Source of the DNA: Rhinopomastus cyanomelas
Lineage: Eukaryota; Chordata; Aves; Bucerotiformes; Rhinopomastidae
Reading direction: 5' to 3'
NCBI GenBank assembly: GCA_013400115.1
Contig: VXBP01000328.1
Span: 248,001-312,000, forward strand
DNA length: 64,000 nt
Below the pieces are notes generated by a model. The model saw nothing but the letters and a program-made list of their open reading frames with translations, did no database searches and was not told the origin of the DNA. The first letter of the stretch is position 1. Each line of letters opens with the position of its first letter. Shown here in pieces: positions 1-14,300 of this stretch. The translations under genes and the position numbers were made by a program.

Positions 1-3000
1 CAAAAGACATAACAGGTAGTGGAGTAGTTAATAAAAAATAAAACCACTCACCTCCCCACTTCCCCCCCCAAATCAGCTCAAAACTATTTACATGCCTTGT
101 TGTTAGCCCCTCTTAATCTCCTGTGCCCTGCCAGAAGCACAGCACTTGAATGGCTATTTCTGTTCAAAGCTATATTTGTTGTGGAACTAATGCAAACTCC
201 TGAATCATGTAAACAGAGCCAAGGGCCAAAAAAATGTTTCCCTGGACTTGAAGTTCACATCTGCCTTAGTTACCAGGGCAAAAAAAATAAAAATAAAGAG
301 AGGAGCTTAGTTTATAACCAATAAATCCTGCAAAGACGACAGTTAATCATGAATTCTTGCAACAGGGTTTTGTTTAATCTGGTTTATTTAGCATTGGTGA
401 CCTTGGCAAAGTACCTGCAGGAACACCCACTGTTACTGTGCAGCAGCAATTCACACCTTCTGGTATTTCAGGCTACAGCAGGGACCAGACAGCTCTACAT
501 TAGTCAACCAGTTGTAAAACTTGCAGGAAAGTCACCTGAAAAAGGTGTGTGAGTTCCAGACTTGCTGGAGCCCAGCAGCCACCGGTATTGCTGTCCCTAT
601 TATAAACAGCTCTCAGGCTGGATTTGGTAGCAGCGGCATGTTTCTGCAAAATAAGTGCTCGGCAAAGCTGCTTCCGGGAGCTAAATGACCCTCCTGCTTC
701 TGTAGCTTCTTGGTTGAGGAAGGCTGGTGCTACATACTGCTCTCCTCACCTCGATCAGTCACTTTGGTTGCAAACCTCATCTTTTCTTCACTCACTTTTC
801 TTTTCTTCCTCCTGTTCCTCTTCCAGCAGGAAGAATCCTCAATATTCCCAACAAGCTGGAGTCTACAGGAAGCCCCAGGGCAACAACAAAAACCTATGGT
901 GATCCCAAATTCCCACAGATTTCACATGGCTATGGCAGGGACAAACCCTGCAATGACCCGTACAAGAGGTACTGCAGGTACAAGAACAAGCAGCACATTT
1001 TTGGGTCAGAACAGGACACCATCGGTGCATTAAGATAAAAATAAAAGCAACAAAAAATGTCTCCATCCACAGGAAAAATCTGGATTCAATCACTGCTGCC
1101 TGCTTTTGCCATAGAACCTTTGCTGAACTCAGAAATTGAGTAGCTGCCTTATACTGAGTTCCCAATATGTGCACAATTCACTGGAAATATTTTTCCCATC
1201 CTTTTAGAGAGAGAGAAGCTGCTTCAAGTCCACAATCGGGAACCGCAACTGGATTTCCAAGTGCTCATACAAAAATTAAAACTAACCCCAAACAACATAT
1301 TTTTAGCAACATCCAGAGCAAATATGACTTGTTATTCGTGTTTTGTTTTTAAACAGATAATAAACTGCCCATTTATAAACTTGCCCATTTATACTTGCAT
1401 TATCGACCACTTAGTTGCCAGATCTCTCCCTTCACACACTAGATGGAGCTTCGTCCCCTGCCTCTCCCAGCTGCTGCCTGCGCTGCACCAGGGAGGGATA
1501 AAAAGGGTAAAGAGGCAAAGGGTGAAACACCGACCTTCCCCCCAATAAGCAGCGCACACAGAACAGCTTCACGAGACCAAGGAGAGTATGTGGGCTCTCA
1601 CTGTGCCCACCCTGTCCCCACTAATCTCTCCTTCCAGCACTGTTCTGTCGTTTTCAAGGAATCACAGATTTCAACAACCCCAAATCCCCAGTGATGCTGC
1701 AACTTCTACCAGCCTTTATCAAAATGGCCGTGAGGCACTGCTTGAGGTCAGCCCACATTAAAATGATGTGGCTTCTTCTCCTCCTATAAAGGGATAGCAT
1801 TTAAAATTACTATCAGATTACACACCTCAACTACTCACTGGTTTTCCTGGTTCCTCTTCATTATCCCAATGATTTTCTTTCAATGTAAGCTTTTCAGTCT
1901 CCTCTCCAGTAACCTGAAACATCTGTACCTAATCCCTCTAGTTCCTGGTTCCACTGACTCTTCTGAGAAACAGCTCATTGATTCAAATTCCTCTTGATTT
2001 ATATCTGCTGGATTTGGTCTGTATTGTTTCAGAACACAGCACAGGAGATACAGCTCATCCCTCTGGTGAGCTGCCACAGCCCCACTTGGATCTTTCACAG
2101 CACAACAGGATATGGTCCATCATCAGTATTTTCTGTGATGAGTTTAAACTCAATGGGACACAGGAGAGCCTGAGAGAATGAATCACTCTAATGGTACAAG
2201 TGGCCAGAACTGACAAAAGCAAAAAGGAGCAGCCTCGGGCTGTAGCAGACAAGGTAACACCAGAGGGGATGGAGAAGCACTAGTGTCAGAGCAAAAGGCT
2301 TGTGAGCAAAAGGCTCCTGCCTGGTCACCTTTGCTCAAGAACACGGGAGCTGAAGCTGAGGTGATGAGAGCAACAAGAGGCCACTTTAGAGGGGGGGAAG
2401 CTGAAGAAAGTTTGGCATTTTAATCTCACAAAATGGAGGGTGACGGGGATGAGTGTTGCTGTCTATAAATACAGCAGAGAAACAAACACCCAGGAGAGAA
2501 CAACCCTGGCATTGCACCAAGCGATATGAACCAGCTAAGAACAAGATTAAATTGGTACCAACAGTTTCATTCTGAGAAGTCCAGTCCCGAAACTGTTTCC
2601 AACTGGAGGAGTGGCAAAGGAACAACTTGCTTCTGTTCAGATAAAGCCTCATTGCCTAATCAAAGTAGGTCACTTGTGGAATGAAGCAGCCAGTAATGAA
2701 TTAGGGGCCACAGAAGATGCCCTCCAGCCAAAGGCTCCAACGAGACAGATGCAGGACAAAGCCAACTCTGGGTAGAGCACAGGGACCTGCAGCCATTACA
2801 TACATCAGCACAGGCAGACACAAACCTTCTGGAAGGTCAGCACGCCAGCTTGGACAGGTTTCTCAGCAAGTGTCACCAAACCCAAAGATGCTCTTCTAGA
2901 GCACTGAGACCCTAATGAAACATTCCTCAAAGCCATCTGGTTGGTTGGAAATTGAGTTGCTGTGCTGCAATTTCTGGGAAGTCCTTCCCTTCGCCCCCAC

Positions 3001-4805
3001 CACCTTCAAGGAGTCCATTACCCTTATCACCTTGTGTGTTAGCCCAGCTGAGTGAGCCAGAGTTCAGAAGTGTTGAGCTCAAGTAGTAAATAATACCTCA
3101 AAAATGCAACCCCTCCTTTCTAACTAATTCACAAATAACTCGAGTGCTTAAGTCACCACTTTGCAAGTAAACGAGCACGGGTTAGCTGACCCCACCAGCC
3201 TTTGTGTCTGCCTGTTCACTGTTCTCCAGATTCCTGCACTGAACCATGCACAGACCAGAGGGGTCCAGTGCTTAATTACCTTGCAGCACCAGTATGTTCA
3301 AACAGAGTAAATCAACTGATAGGACCCACTTCGAGCCCTAACATTAGGAAAAGGCTTGAAAGTAGGCTCCGAGTAAAGGGTCGTATTTTGTCAGGCAAAA
3401 GTTCCTTTAAGTCACTCTTTCTTAAATAGGCAAAACCTCCCATCGAGCAGCACAAATAACTGACATAATAGCACAGAAGCAAGCCAGAGTTAGAAAACTG
3501 TGGGAGCAGGTGATGAAAAGGAGAAGCTGTTATTTGTTTGCATCGGAGCGATCAGCCTCGGTCCCTATTTTCCTTCTGTTGACCACAACTCATTCCTCAG
3601 TTTAAGTGGCCTGCAGAGTCAGCGTCAAGAGGTTTTGCCTAAATTAACATGTTTAAGTGGGTCACCAGCTTTGAGGAAAAATATTTGTTGCTTTATTCAG
3701 GCGAGAAACAAAATACAAACAGGAAGATAAACAGAAGGCGCTTCTAACCACGCTTTCTCCTCCTAGAAGGTCTCCTCTGGTTTCCAGGCAAAGGCTTTCT
3801 GTCTAGCCTGGAGGTACCTCTGCCAGTCCACATTGGACAGCCAACACTGGTCAGTCAACTCAAGCATTTTCAGTTCAAGATGTTATAACATGCAAATCAA
3901 CTGTAACAGGCACTGACAGAGAAAGAGAACTTCCATTCCTTTACAGGGAGTTTGCTTCGTGGGAAACACTAAGCCAATTCACCTCCAAGAGTCTAAACTC
4001 CACACTGTCACTTGCCCACCACTTTCTGCCATCCTGGAAAGGAGGTCTCATGTTTTAAACTATCAGGCTATATGGGCTAACCTAGACAAACTCCCCTGCC
4101 CTTCCTCTCCTATTGAAAACTGGTATCAAGATTTAAGGGTATCCCCCAAAACAAAACATGATGAGAAAAACCTACTACAGAGAGAACTTAAAGTAGGCAG
4201 AGGTCATTAGAGCAGATTTAGTAGGGACATCTTGCAAAGACAAGGCAGCAGCTGAAGGGTCCAACAGCCTCATATCATATGGCAAAGATCAACATCACCT
4301 GTTACACTTTCAACTCAAAGACTTTGAGCAGAACCTTTCAGGGGACTTACTGGGGTCACACAGTCTGGGCAGCAGAAGCAGGAGTTCAAAACACATCTCT
4401 AAATCTCAACATCATCCATCCGCTGTGGCCAACACAGGCTGTAGCTTACGATAGCCCACCTAGCATTGACAAGCAACACAAGACATAACTAAAGGTGAAC
4501 CCGACAGGCTCCTGCAACTCGAATTTAGGGGAGAAGAAACCTTGAAGTCTATTACAGCAGCATAAAAACTTCAAATTCTTGTCAGCCTGTTACAGTTCAA
4601 CACCCTGGACTCGACATTCAGAATTTCCACTGAAGATGTGGAACAGAACGGAAACACCTTCACTGTTGTTTCATGTTATTTCCAGCTTGGAAACAAAGAA
4701 CTTCAGCCTCTGGTGCTCCCTTAATCCAGTCCAATTTACTATGAAAAAATTAAGAATGAAGAAGAACACAAAACCAAAGTGTGCAACCTGAAAAACACTC
4801 TCCTG
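1..4805. other. Intronic DNA, no gene or repeat recognised
   Basis: AT-rich, CpG-poor sequence with short homopolymer runs. No coding exon, RNA gene or CR1 match was seen. Open frames stay near 100 codons or less and resemble no known protein. Confidence 0.6.
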
Positions 4806-4878
4806 TCACAGAATCACAGAACATTAGGGATTGGAAGGGGCCTCGAAAGATCATCTAGTCCAATCCCCCCGCCGAGCA
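4806..4878 (-). mobile_element. CR1 LINE 3' end fragment
   Basis: The reversed CR1 tail (CACAGAATCACAGAACATTA), then GGGATTGGAAGGG and ATCATCTAGTCCAATCCCC. Only the last 70 or so bases of the element are present, a heavily 5'-truncated copy of the abundant subfamily in this window. Confidence 0.9.
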
Positions 4879-4980
4879 AGCACCTTCTGTACAAACACTT
4901 CCAAAAACGGAGATGATTTATAAAATACACAAAGTTAAACTGGAAATGTTGGTTACAAAATAAAGAGGATCAAACGCATT

Positions 4981-5031
4981 AGAATCAGAGTGGCTAGGGT
5001 TGGAAGGGATCTTAAAGATCATCTAGTTCCA
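4981..5031 (-). mobile_element. CR1 LINE 3' end fragment, diverged
   Basis: AGAATCAGAGTGGCTAGGGT followed by TGGAAGGGATCTTAAAGATC and ATCTAGTTCC is a short reversed CR1 3' end. It is a different subfamily from the copy 100 bp away. Confidence 0.8.
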
Positions 5032-5156
5032 ACTAGAACTAGGTAAATATGGTAGAATTAAGTCATATGTCTTAATGACTAAGTCCATCTACAAGTTATT
5101 TGAACCTGAAGTCTTTAATATTGGAAGGATTATGTTATGACACTTTAAAGAAATCT

Positions 5157-5184
5157 AGTAAGTGCTAAAAAGTAAGTGCTAAAA
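5157..5184. repeat. 14-bp tandem duplication
   Basis: AGTAAGTGCTAAAA occurs twice head to tail (5157-5170 and 5171-5184). A degenerate third part follows. Confidence 0.85.
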
Positions 5185-8100
5185 AGTGTTAGTAGGTTAC
5201 TAAAAAGCCAGCACATTAAATATTTCCAGACTTGGATTCAAAAATTCCCAGAATCAAGAGGGGACAAAAAAAAAAGAACCCTAGGCAAAAAAATAAAGAA
5301 ATCAAATGTCACCATCCCATCAACACCACCCCATGCCTCTGCAGAACCAGCACCAGGTAAAGTGGGGGTCGCTACATCAGCCAAAACAAAGCAAAGGGGT
5401 TTGGTTTTCTAATGGCTCTAAGACTTTGGTACTGTAATGGCCCACCTAGAACAGGGCTGCACTGCACAGGAAGCAGTGGCCAGTGCCCGAGAGGCTGACA
5501 CTCAAGATCTGACACCAGCAATGCCACAAGCAACACAACAGCCCTACAGTTATTACTTCAGGTAAGTTGTATCGTCTCTTATTGGAGAAAAACCTTGATG
5601 CACTGCCCTAAAAAAATGCAGTAAAAGGCTACTGAGATTCCAGTAAATGCAGAAGATCATAGCTGGTGATGGTGAAAAGCCCCTTCCATGCCCACACACA
5701 AATAACAGGCTGAAGTGGGTAGGAATGGTCTGATTCACCTCTAGGAGAAGACCACAGCACTTCCAACACAGCTTAAGGAAAATAAACGGAGAGTGGTATC
5801 CTCAAAACAAAACTACACCACAAAAATCCCCAAACCACTGGCTGAACCATGGCAACCCCCAGTGTAATCCCTGTTGCACTGCATCCTTACAGGAAAAGTC
5901 ACGGATGAGACCCGTTCTCCAGCAGCATTCTCCTGCGCTGATACCCTCCCACCCCAAACACAAGGTGCACCCATGGATCTTGCTTGCCTTGAGTAATATG
6001 CAGGCAGAGATCGTGCTCCAGAAAACCTGAAGAAGCCAGTTCTGTTAGAAACTGGCCAGCGTGTTCTAGATTTAGCCGCAGCAGCCTAACAACCTGGTTT
6101 CTAACTGATCTATCGTTTTCTCACTGCATTATTCAACAGCAGCTTCGTTCTATCAACTGTCCAAGTACCACCCTCCCAGAAGCAACACAAGAAGAACTTT
6201 CCTGTAATAAAGTTTTCCATCGTAACTAGGGCAGCAAACCAAAACCTGGCGTTGGCCAAGTTTTCTACAGCAAGGTCCATCCTTTATTATTCTTCATTTG
6301 AGGTGAAAGTGCAATAAAACTTTTGGGAACTAATAAATCACATCTGCAAATTCACGGCAGGACCCACCTAGAAGCCCTTTTTGTAACACAGGGATGTGAG
6401 TACTTCCAACAGGGTTGGGAACCTACAGACGAATGGTAGAACAGGAAGGACATGGTGGGGATAACAAGGATCTACAGAAAACAAGACTCAAAACTGCATT
6501 TCTGCAAAGCAATCAAACAAAATGCTGCTTGGAAGCGTCCACTTCTGTTGAACATAATGGTGGTAGGAATTACTGCCAAAGTAAACTTCAACGAGGGGTT
6601 TGCCACAGAGGAAAAGCCGGCAAACCGAAGGACTGTGTGCAGAATCCCATTTCAAGAGGGTGAAGGTTTCTTTGTTTCTTTCAGCACCAGGTCACTTCAG
6701 ACTTTCAGGTCTGCAGATTTCATTGTGCTTGCAAAACCTTCATTAAAAAACAAAGGGCTAAGTGGAAGATGAAAACTCTCTTAGAACACCACTCCCAAAA
6801 CTCAGAAAAGCCCTGCTAAGTGCCCTGTGTTAAAGTGTCGCTAAGGGCAACATTTTTCCTACTCTATCAGTCTAGTCCCAAACGTTTGGCATCCGAAAGC
6901 TTCACATGGTGGAGAAAGAAGGTATTTTGAATAAATGTTTGTATAGAATCCAGGGAAAAGTTACACATTTACAATTTGAAGACAAATTACTTGGTCTGTC
7001 CTCTTAAACGACACTTTCTGACCATTAACAACCATAAATTCAGATAAGAACTTTATTCAGCTATCATGCCAAACTTCACGTTTCTGCAAGCAGCTCGATA
7101 AAGCAGCTCAGTTATTCCTCCCTTGCTTATCTGTGCTCTAAAACCCACAGAAAATATCAACTCAGAGGCCAGCAGAATACTTGGAACCTTCTACAACTGT
7201 GGCTCAGCCACCCCAGCAGACCTCTAGGCAACAGAGTTTTGCTTCTCAATCTCTGCCTTCCCTTTAGGTCTTCTGCATGTCCATGGTGTTAAGTTCCCAC
7301 TTCCAGTAGACACACAAAGAAGCAAACAGCAACTTCTGAAACTTACTTCAGAAAGTTCATGTTTTTTACTCAAGCTACCTCTCGTGGTATTTTTCACAGC
7401 AACCTCAGGACTTCACCCCAAACTGGAACCCAAACTGCTGGAGGATTGAAGAGAACAAGAGGGTGATTTTAGTGATGTTACTAAACAGCAGCTTTCACTG
7501 AGCATTTAACTACAACGTGAAATTCCGGCATACACTCAGCACATTGTGAATACATTTAGCTGGGGCGTGCTCCCAAACCCCAGAAAATCAGTAGGAGTAT
7601 TTCATTCAGACTTCCCATGGGCTAATGCTCACTTGGCACAGACTATCTGACTACAGCACTTTCAGCTGAAAGCTCCCCTGCCCTGACTGCACCTAAAGAA
7701 CCCCGACCTGAGAGGCAGCAACAACCCCACCACATCCAGCACTGACCACACCACGTCCCGCAGTCCACGGTGTTCAAACAAGAGCAAGCCATGAAGCCCC
7801 TGGCTGGACAGTAAGGCACACACAAGGGTCTTGTGAGTAAGAAAAGGAAATGAGCAAGGAAATATTTGCCACTCTTTCTGGGTTTGGGGGTTTTGTTGTT
7901 ATAAATCAGGTCATTTCTCAAAGGGAGGGGGGAAAAACTCAAAGAAAACAGTCATATAACACTGCTTGTTCTCCAATTCCTGCAAGGCAGCTGCAGGAGC
8001 TGACATGCAGGCACAGCCCCGAGCTGGCACCAGAAGGGATGTTTGCTCTGTACAACTCTGCTGCAGCTTAGAGAAGAAAAAGCCTCAATAACTTACCCAG

Positions 8101-9930
8101 GGAATTCATTCTTTCACGTTTCAATCCAGCAAGGCAAGAGCTCACCGGGGACTGCGCTCCTAATGGCCACAAAACCAAGACCAGACAGAAAGGTCTTAGT
8201 AAGCACCAGCTTCCAGAAACTGCACTTCCACTCCTACCATCCACCTCCTAACCCTGCCACTGCATTTGTGGCCGCCTTTGTTAGAATACTTCTGCAAATG
8301 AAAACAGATGAGTAACTATTGCTGCTTTAGCAAACTCCCAAGCCCACGGTCACTAATAATAGCTTTGTTCCTTTTATTACTAAACAAAACCAAAGGAAAA
8401 AAAAAAAAGAGTTTAAATGCTGGTATAAAACGCACATTGCTGAATGGTTTCTTTCATTGATCCAGCACCGTTTCCCATACGAGACCAGGCCCAGGTCTCT
8501 CCAACAACTGATGTGGATCAACACCATGTGGAGTAATCTCAGGCTATTTTGAAAGGATGTCACCCCAAAAAAACTTGAAATAGTCAGGTTTTGTGCTCCC
8601 TCACTAGAGATACCTAACCCAAACACAGATCTGAGCTCTCTGGTATGCGACATTCCAGAGCTTATGAATTCAGAAAGGCAAAGGTGTTCTGGCACCCTGG
8701 TTCCCTGCTGGCAACGCCACCAGCTCTGACTGTTCCAGGAGCAAACTGGAAGAGAACTGAAGAGAAGTTCTCTTATGAATTGAAGAGCACATTCTCCCTA
8801 TCACACAAGAGGAAGAAGATAGAGAGGGTATAAAGCCATTGCTGTGAAATGCCAGCAGGAACACGCTGACAAGAAGCCTTCTCTTGGCTGATCTGCTCAA
8901 CCCTGGTAAGAGGGAGAAAAAAATCCACCACAAAAAATACTTCTGTTAGAGTATCGATTTTCTTCCTATAATTAAATCACTAACTGGGCTGCAAATCACC
9001 TGTTTTTATCAGAAAGTCTGCCATGCTTCTATACCCGATGGAGCTTTACACTGCAAACCCCCTTTGGTCCTCCCTCCTCTCCTTCCACCCTCCTGGGGCA
9101 CAGGCTGTGCCCCTCAGTTTCCCTGGACTGCCATGAGATTTCCATGCCCATGCTGGATCAGACTAAAGCTCTACCAAGCCCTGAGACTCTGTTAGCCTGC
9201 ACGATGTTCCTGCAAAACGACTTGGAGCCTTTGGAAAGGCTGGAAGACAATGAAGAAAGGAAAAGAAAGCAATGATGTCAGGCCACAGCGTTTCCCTACC
9301 GTTAACATCCTGAAGCTCCCACTGCTTATTAATTACTATTACTGGGGTTGCTGTTGCTGAATAATCCCAAGCACTGCATGGCTGGTATTTTTTTTTCACA
9401 GGAAGTAACCAAGGCAGAAGCAGCGAAAGCCTCCTCTTGTTCTTGTGTGAGCTTTTTTTGTTTGTTTAGTTTATTTGAACAATGGCACCATGAAACAGCT
9501 CACAATAATGACTGTTACAAAATAGGAAGCCAAATTATTAGGCAAGCTTCGTCTGCATAACTCAATCAGCCCAGGGAGGATATGACAGGCACCACGAAGA
9601 CAAAGGACTGGACTTGGTGACCCCAGGCATCTCTTTCAGGACTGTTTTTGCTCCTATAGGAGATGCACGGTGCCTTTAACTGCGGCAGCAAAGCACAAGC
9701 CCTTCCGAACACAGTGGATCAGCACATGCACACACAGAAAGCAAACCTACTGGAGAGCTTGTGATCAGAATCTGACCTGTTCTCACCAAGTTTCAAGATG
9801 GAAAAGCAAAAAGTTTAGGATTTAATCTACAAGAGGTACGGAGCGGGAGAGACATTCAAAGCACAGAATTTCTACAGGCTGGCTGAGAGCATCAATTGGA
9901 GGACCAGTGATATACTCTGGACCAGATAAC
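5185..9930. other. Intronic DNA, no gene recognised
   Basis: CpG-poor unique sequence with a few poly-A tracts (for example near 5265 and 8397-8409). No exon, RNA gene or clear repeat was identified. Confidence 0.6.
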
Positions 9931-10285
9931 CACAGAATCACTCTGGATTGAAAAGACCCCTGGGATCATCGAGTCCAACCATCTAGCCTACCTTAAAAGT
10001 TGACCCCTAAACCAGATCCCTCAACACCTCATCCAAATGATCTTTAAACACATCCAGGGATGGAAAATCAACCACCTCCCTGGGAAGCGCATTCCAGTGC
10101 CCGACCATCCTTTCTGTGAAAAACTTTTTCCTAATATCAAGTCTAAACCTCCCCTGTTGTAACTTGAACCCATTCCCTCTTTTTCTATCACTACCTGCTT
10201 GTGAGAAAAGACCAGCACCAACCTCTCCACAACGTCCTTTCAGGTAGTTGTAGAGGGTAATGAGGTCTCCTCTCAGCCTCCTCTG
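9931..10285 (-). mobile_element. CR1 LINE fragment with ORF2 C-terminus
   Basis: On the minus strand an open frame reads RRLRGDLITLYNYLKG, then FKLQQGRFRLDIRKKFFTER, then HWNALPREVVDFPSLDVFK. This is the C-terminal end of CR1 ORF2, downstream of the reverse transcriptase domain. The 3' UTR and CACAGAATCA tail follow to 9931. The copy is 5'-truncated near 10285. Its sequence differs from the main young subfamily, so it is probably an older insertion. Confidence 0.93.
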
Positions 10286-10565
10286 ATCAGCAAAGGCAGG
10301 CATCCACCATCCCATCATTACAATCACCCTACTGAAACTATGAAAATCAGGTCTAAGTGCTCCTCTGAGCAACCCTGCTGTAGACAACAGCAACACAAAT
10401 GACTGAGCACCAGCAATACAGGAACCTCTAAGTGAATCATTAACGAGCAATGATTTCTCCATTACTCACCCTAGATATAGAGGTACAGCGGGGAAGATTT
10501 GCTTCTGAAAAAAGGGAACAGCCAACAACATGAGCACTAACACATTCATCAAAGCTCAACACAAC

Positions 10566-10602
10566 GCGGGAAGAAAAGAGGAAGGCGGGAAGAAAAGAAG
10601 GG
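10566..10602. repeat. 19-bp tandem duplication, purine-rich
   Basis: GCGGGAAGAAAAGAGGAAG is followed at once by GCGGGAAGAAAAGAAGGG, a near-exact head-to-tail duplication beyond the CR1 fragment. Confidence 0.85.
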
Positions 10603-11300
10603 TTATCGGCACGTCCTTGTCCAAAGGAGCAGTTCATTCAGGAACAGGGAGCAGCAGCACTGGGATCGGCACCAACCCCATCTCCTTCACATGGGGTCGT
10701 GGTCAGGGGGTCGGGCTAACAGCTTGTTGATTTTGCATTACACCCAGAAATTATTAACTCGTTCTACAAAAGCTATACGTCTGGCAGAGCAGTGATACAG
10801 ATCGATAGGCAACAATCTAAAAGTCAACAGGGTGACCTCCAGGCAAGGGTTTCCATAGCCCTTCACCCACATCCCACAGTAAATACTCCCGGTAGGTTTT
10901 CTCCAAGCATTTGCAGTCCATTCCTACTGAAAATAAGCAACAGGAGGACTGAGCTGACATTCTCAGCCAATCTTTAGGCAAGATTAGCAAGCAATTAAAG
11001 CTGTTGTATGAGGAATTTTAAGTGCTCTATGACTTCATGCCAAACAAGAGTTAGTCAAGCATTGGAATTTATTTTCTACCATTCTCCTCTACACAGAAAC
11101 AGAAGAGAAATTTAGAAAAGATATTTTTAAGGCAAGGATTAAACTGATTAATACCCAAACACCTACTACAGTTTAAATACTAACATATGCTGAAAGAAAT
11201 TCTGCATCAGAAAAGGACATGCAAAGCATTCTGATCGTGTCCTACCAAAAAATGTCAAAGTTAATGTATTCCTACAAAACGTTTCAATTTCAGACAAACT

Positions 11301-11310
11301 GGGGGGGGGG
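11301..11310. repeat. Poly-G run
   Basis: Ten consecutive G in an AT-rich context. Confidence 0.9.
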
Positions 11311-14300
11311 TTGATAGGTTTTTCTTGTTTTGTTGGCAAAACATAATGGTTGCAGCTATTAAATCCCAGCCAGCTTGGGCTAAAGCCCACAAGCAAATCT
11401 CAACCCTAAAGCCAACGAGTGCTTTGCCACCAGTAGCCTATAACCAGGTCCAGCAGGACAGGTAACAGAGAAGAGGGCTTTTGTCCTAGGAGTTGACAGT
11501 TTAATCCCAGCTACACCTCTCATGAAGCTGCAGGGAAATCTAGACAGAATAAGAGCACAAACTCTGTTTGAGGAGGGTTCCAGTTACAAGATGTTCCAGA
11601 GGAAAAGCCTGACTTTAGCTACAACAGAAACAATCAAGCAGATTCTGTGAGCTGGCACCCAGAGCGACCATTGCACAGCTTGCATGGGTGTGAGAGTAGG
11701 GGTTGGAAATAATTATCTTCATAAACACACCAAGTGGAGCAGAAAAAAATGTTATAATGAACAAAGCAAGTAAAGGAAGTTAAATAAGGCAAACTGAGCT
11801 ACAGTTTCAGACAGATCTGCTGTTCGTATGAAGACCGCTGTAGCTGGAGATCAGGGGTGAGAAATAAGAACTCATTAGCTCTTCTTCAGGGTTCATGATT
11901 CAAATCTGACAAAACACACACTTCAGTGTTTCCAAGCTTAAAGAAAATTCCAGCAGGGTCACGGAAGATGCTATTTATAGCTGTCTTAATCTCTGTGCAC
12001 TTTAACACAGCTTTTCTACATATTTTGTTAGCACTTCCATTTTCAAAAAGAATTACCAAAAAAAATCTCTTGTTACTGAAAACTTAATGATCCCCAATTT
12101 CTCAAAACACAAATGAGCGCATCATCTTAATATTAGTGGCTCCTGACTGAACAGTGGTCTATAGTTTTTCCAGACAAAACTGTCAAAACAAAAACAAAAT
12201 AGGTCCTGGAAAATATTCAGTGATAGAACTGTGAAAGAAGACTGTGAAAAGCAACAAGCAACTAATTTGTTCAATAGGAAACAAGTTCTTCCCACCTTCA
12301 ATGTACCATCAGCTCAGCTGAGATTGTTCTGAAACCTGGAACATCTGGGCACTGAAACAAATGGGTAAGCTGGAAGCAAAGATACCAGCCCCATAGACCT
12401 CAAGTTCATTCTGCAAACATAAGCACTGCTAAGGCCTCTGATGAAAACACTTTAGAGATCAATGGTCCCCTGCCCCACCTTGGTTCCTGACTGGCTGCTC
12501 ACTGCAAAGATGATGCAGAGCAAGTGGGTCAGACATCTGCATCATCTATACCAGGATCGGGGAGAGGCAATGGGACAGGTGCTGCGCAGGGCAAGCGGTG
12601 CCTCACCAAGCTGACTACCATCTACAGGGAGATGCTGGCTCAGCAGACAGAACCAGTGAGCAGTGATGGCTGTTCAGGCAACTACAAGATGCAAGGAACT
12701 CTGGACAGACAGGCTGCAGTCAGCTCTCACTGGATGGGTTGGTCGACAGCGGTTGTCCTTGAGGGTCTCAACGCTGATATCAACACTGCTGCACATTTTT
12801 ATTAGTGATTCCTGGGACACAAGCAAAGCTTGGCTAGACATGGCTGCTTAGAGCCTTGCCCAACCTCAGACTCGGACACTGAATCAAGAGGTTCAGACAA
12901 CCTTCGTGGGGTTCCTTCCCTCTCAAGTCATTTCAGGTCCAGAAAAACTGAAGTTTAGTTTTTGTCTCTTAAATGACTTTAAAATACATTCTATTCATCC
13001 AAGTTAGAGAGGTTCCAGCTGGGGCAGATGGGATGAAGAATGACATGGCCCTCCATCACTATAAAGAACATTTAATAGTTGCAACAAGCCTCTTGCTACT
13101 CTTCACTAACTGCTCTGTGCCCATACTGCTGCACACAGGCTCCACACAAGTCATTTACTCACCGGGTAAATTACTTTATTAATCCCTGTAAAGTAAGTTT
13201 GCCTGTTGACCTACTGTAATTTTAAGAGATTCAGAATGTTCCTACCAGCCAAACCCTTTTAATGGAATTAAATAGAGATGTCATGTAAGCTTTTAATAAT
13301 GTTGACAACTACTAAAATTCAGTTAGCTAAGCCAACAAGAAACCACTGAGCCCTTGTGTACATTCTCCTCTCCCCATCAAGCATGCCCAGCACAGAACAC
13401 GATGCAGAGATGGCAAGTTTCCCTTCCTAAAATACTAACAGATCAAATCTGTCTGCAAGGGAACGGCGAGCAGCTGAACCCACGCCCCCTTCCCCTCAAA
13501 AGAAGGTTCTGGTGAGTCAGCCCTCAGCATTTTTCCTGCTCAAATCCAACACACACACACAGAGAGGCTGTTTAACACACTGCTATTCTGCAACAGTGCC
13601 AGTGGCCAGGATCAGGTTTATTACCTTTAAGCAAGTTTAGGAGAAGATTATAGGTTGGAGGAACATGGCAGAGCATCTTCTTTACCCAACGCTACTGTCA
13701 GTGACAACTCCACATCCCTGTCATGCTGCACTTCAGGCTCTGAGTTAACACTATTCAGCACTGAAAACAGAAGTACTTTGCCAAGGTACATGCACTGGTA
13801 AAAATCAAGCAGAATCAGTCAGAATCTCTCCTCGTTAGTTTTCTGCAAGTGATAGAAATCTTGTAGCAGTCATAATTCATAACCAGCCGTCGTTTCTCCT
13901 AAGGTACGCCTCAAGGAAACTTGATGTACATCCAAAGTTCTGCAAGCTTGCTGCTTTCTGTTGGATGCACCTTTCACTTTTCCTAAGAGTGCAAATCATG
14001 TTCTGGAAAGGCTACAGCATGCCAGGGATACTTAAAATAGACAGGCCTGTAGCTGTTGATACTGCAAATATAAATACAGCTATTGGTATAGAGGTGGGAG
14101 TCATCGCAGTGACACGGACCCAGAGCAGCCCTGTGCTTCACCTCTGCTGGGAAGCTGCCCACAGCTCCCTAAAACTCGAGCAGAGGAAAGGAAACAGCCA
14201 GTTAACAGTCTGAATGGGCATAATGGAGACAAAATGAGTTGTGGCAAATTCACAGCACAAATCGCACCCTCCGGCTTCTCTGTTACTAAATTTAGGAGTT

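Noticed and set aside
10007..10462. Minus-strand 151-codon frame as a host gene
   Set aside because: Its C-terminal two thirds is CR1 ORF2. The rest is flanking DNA read in the same frame.
13549..13560. AC and TG microsatellites (also near 40209-40219)
   Set aside because: Only five to six units. Too short to be notable.
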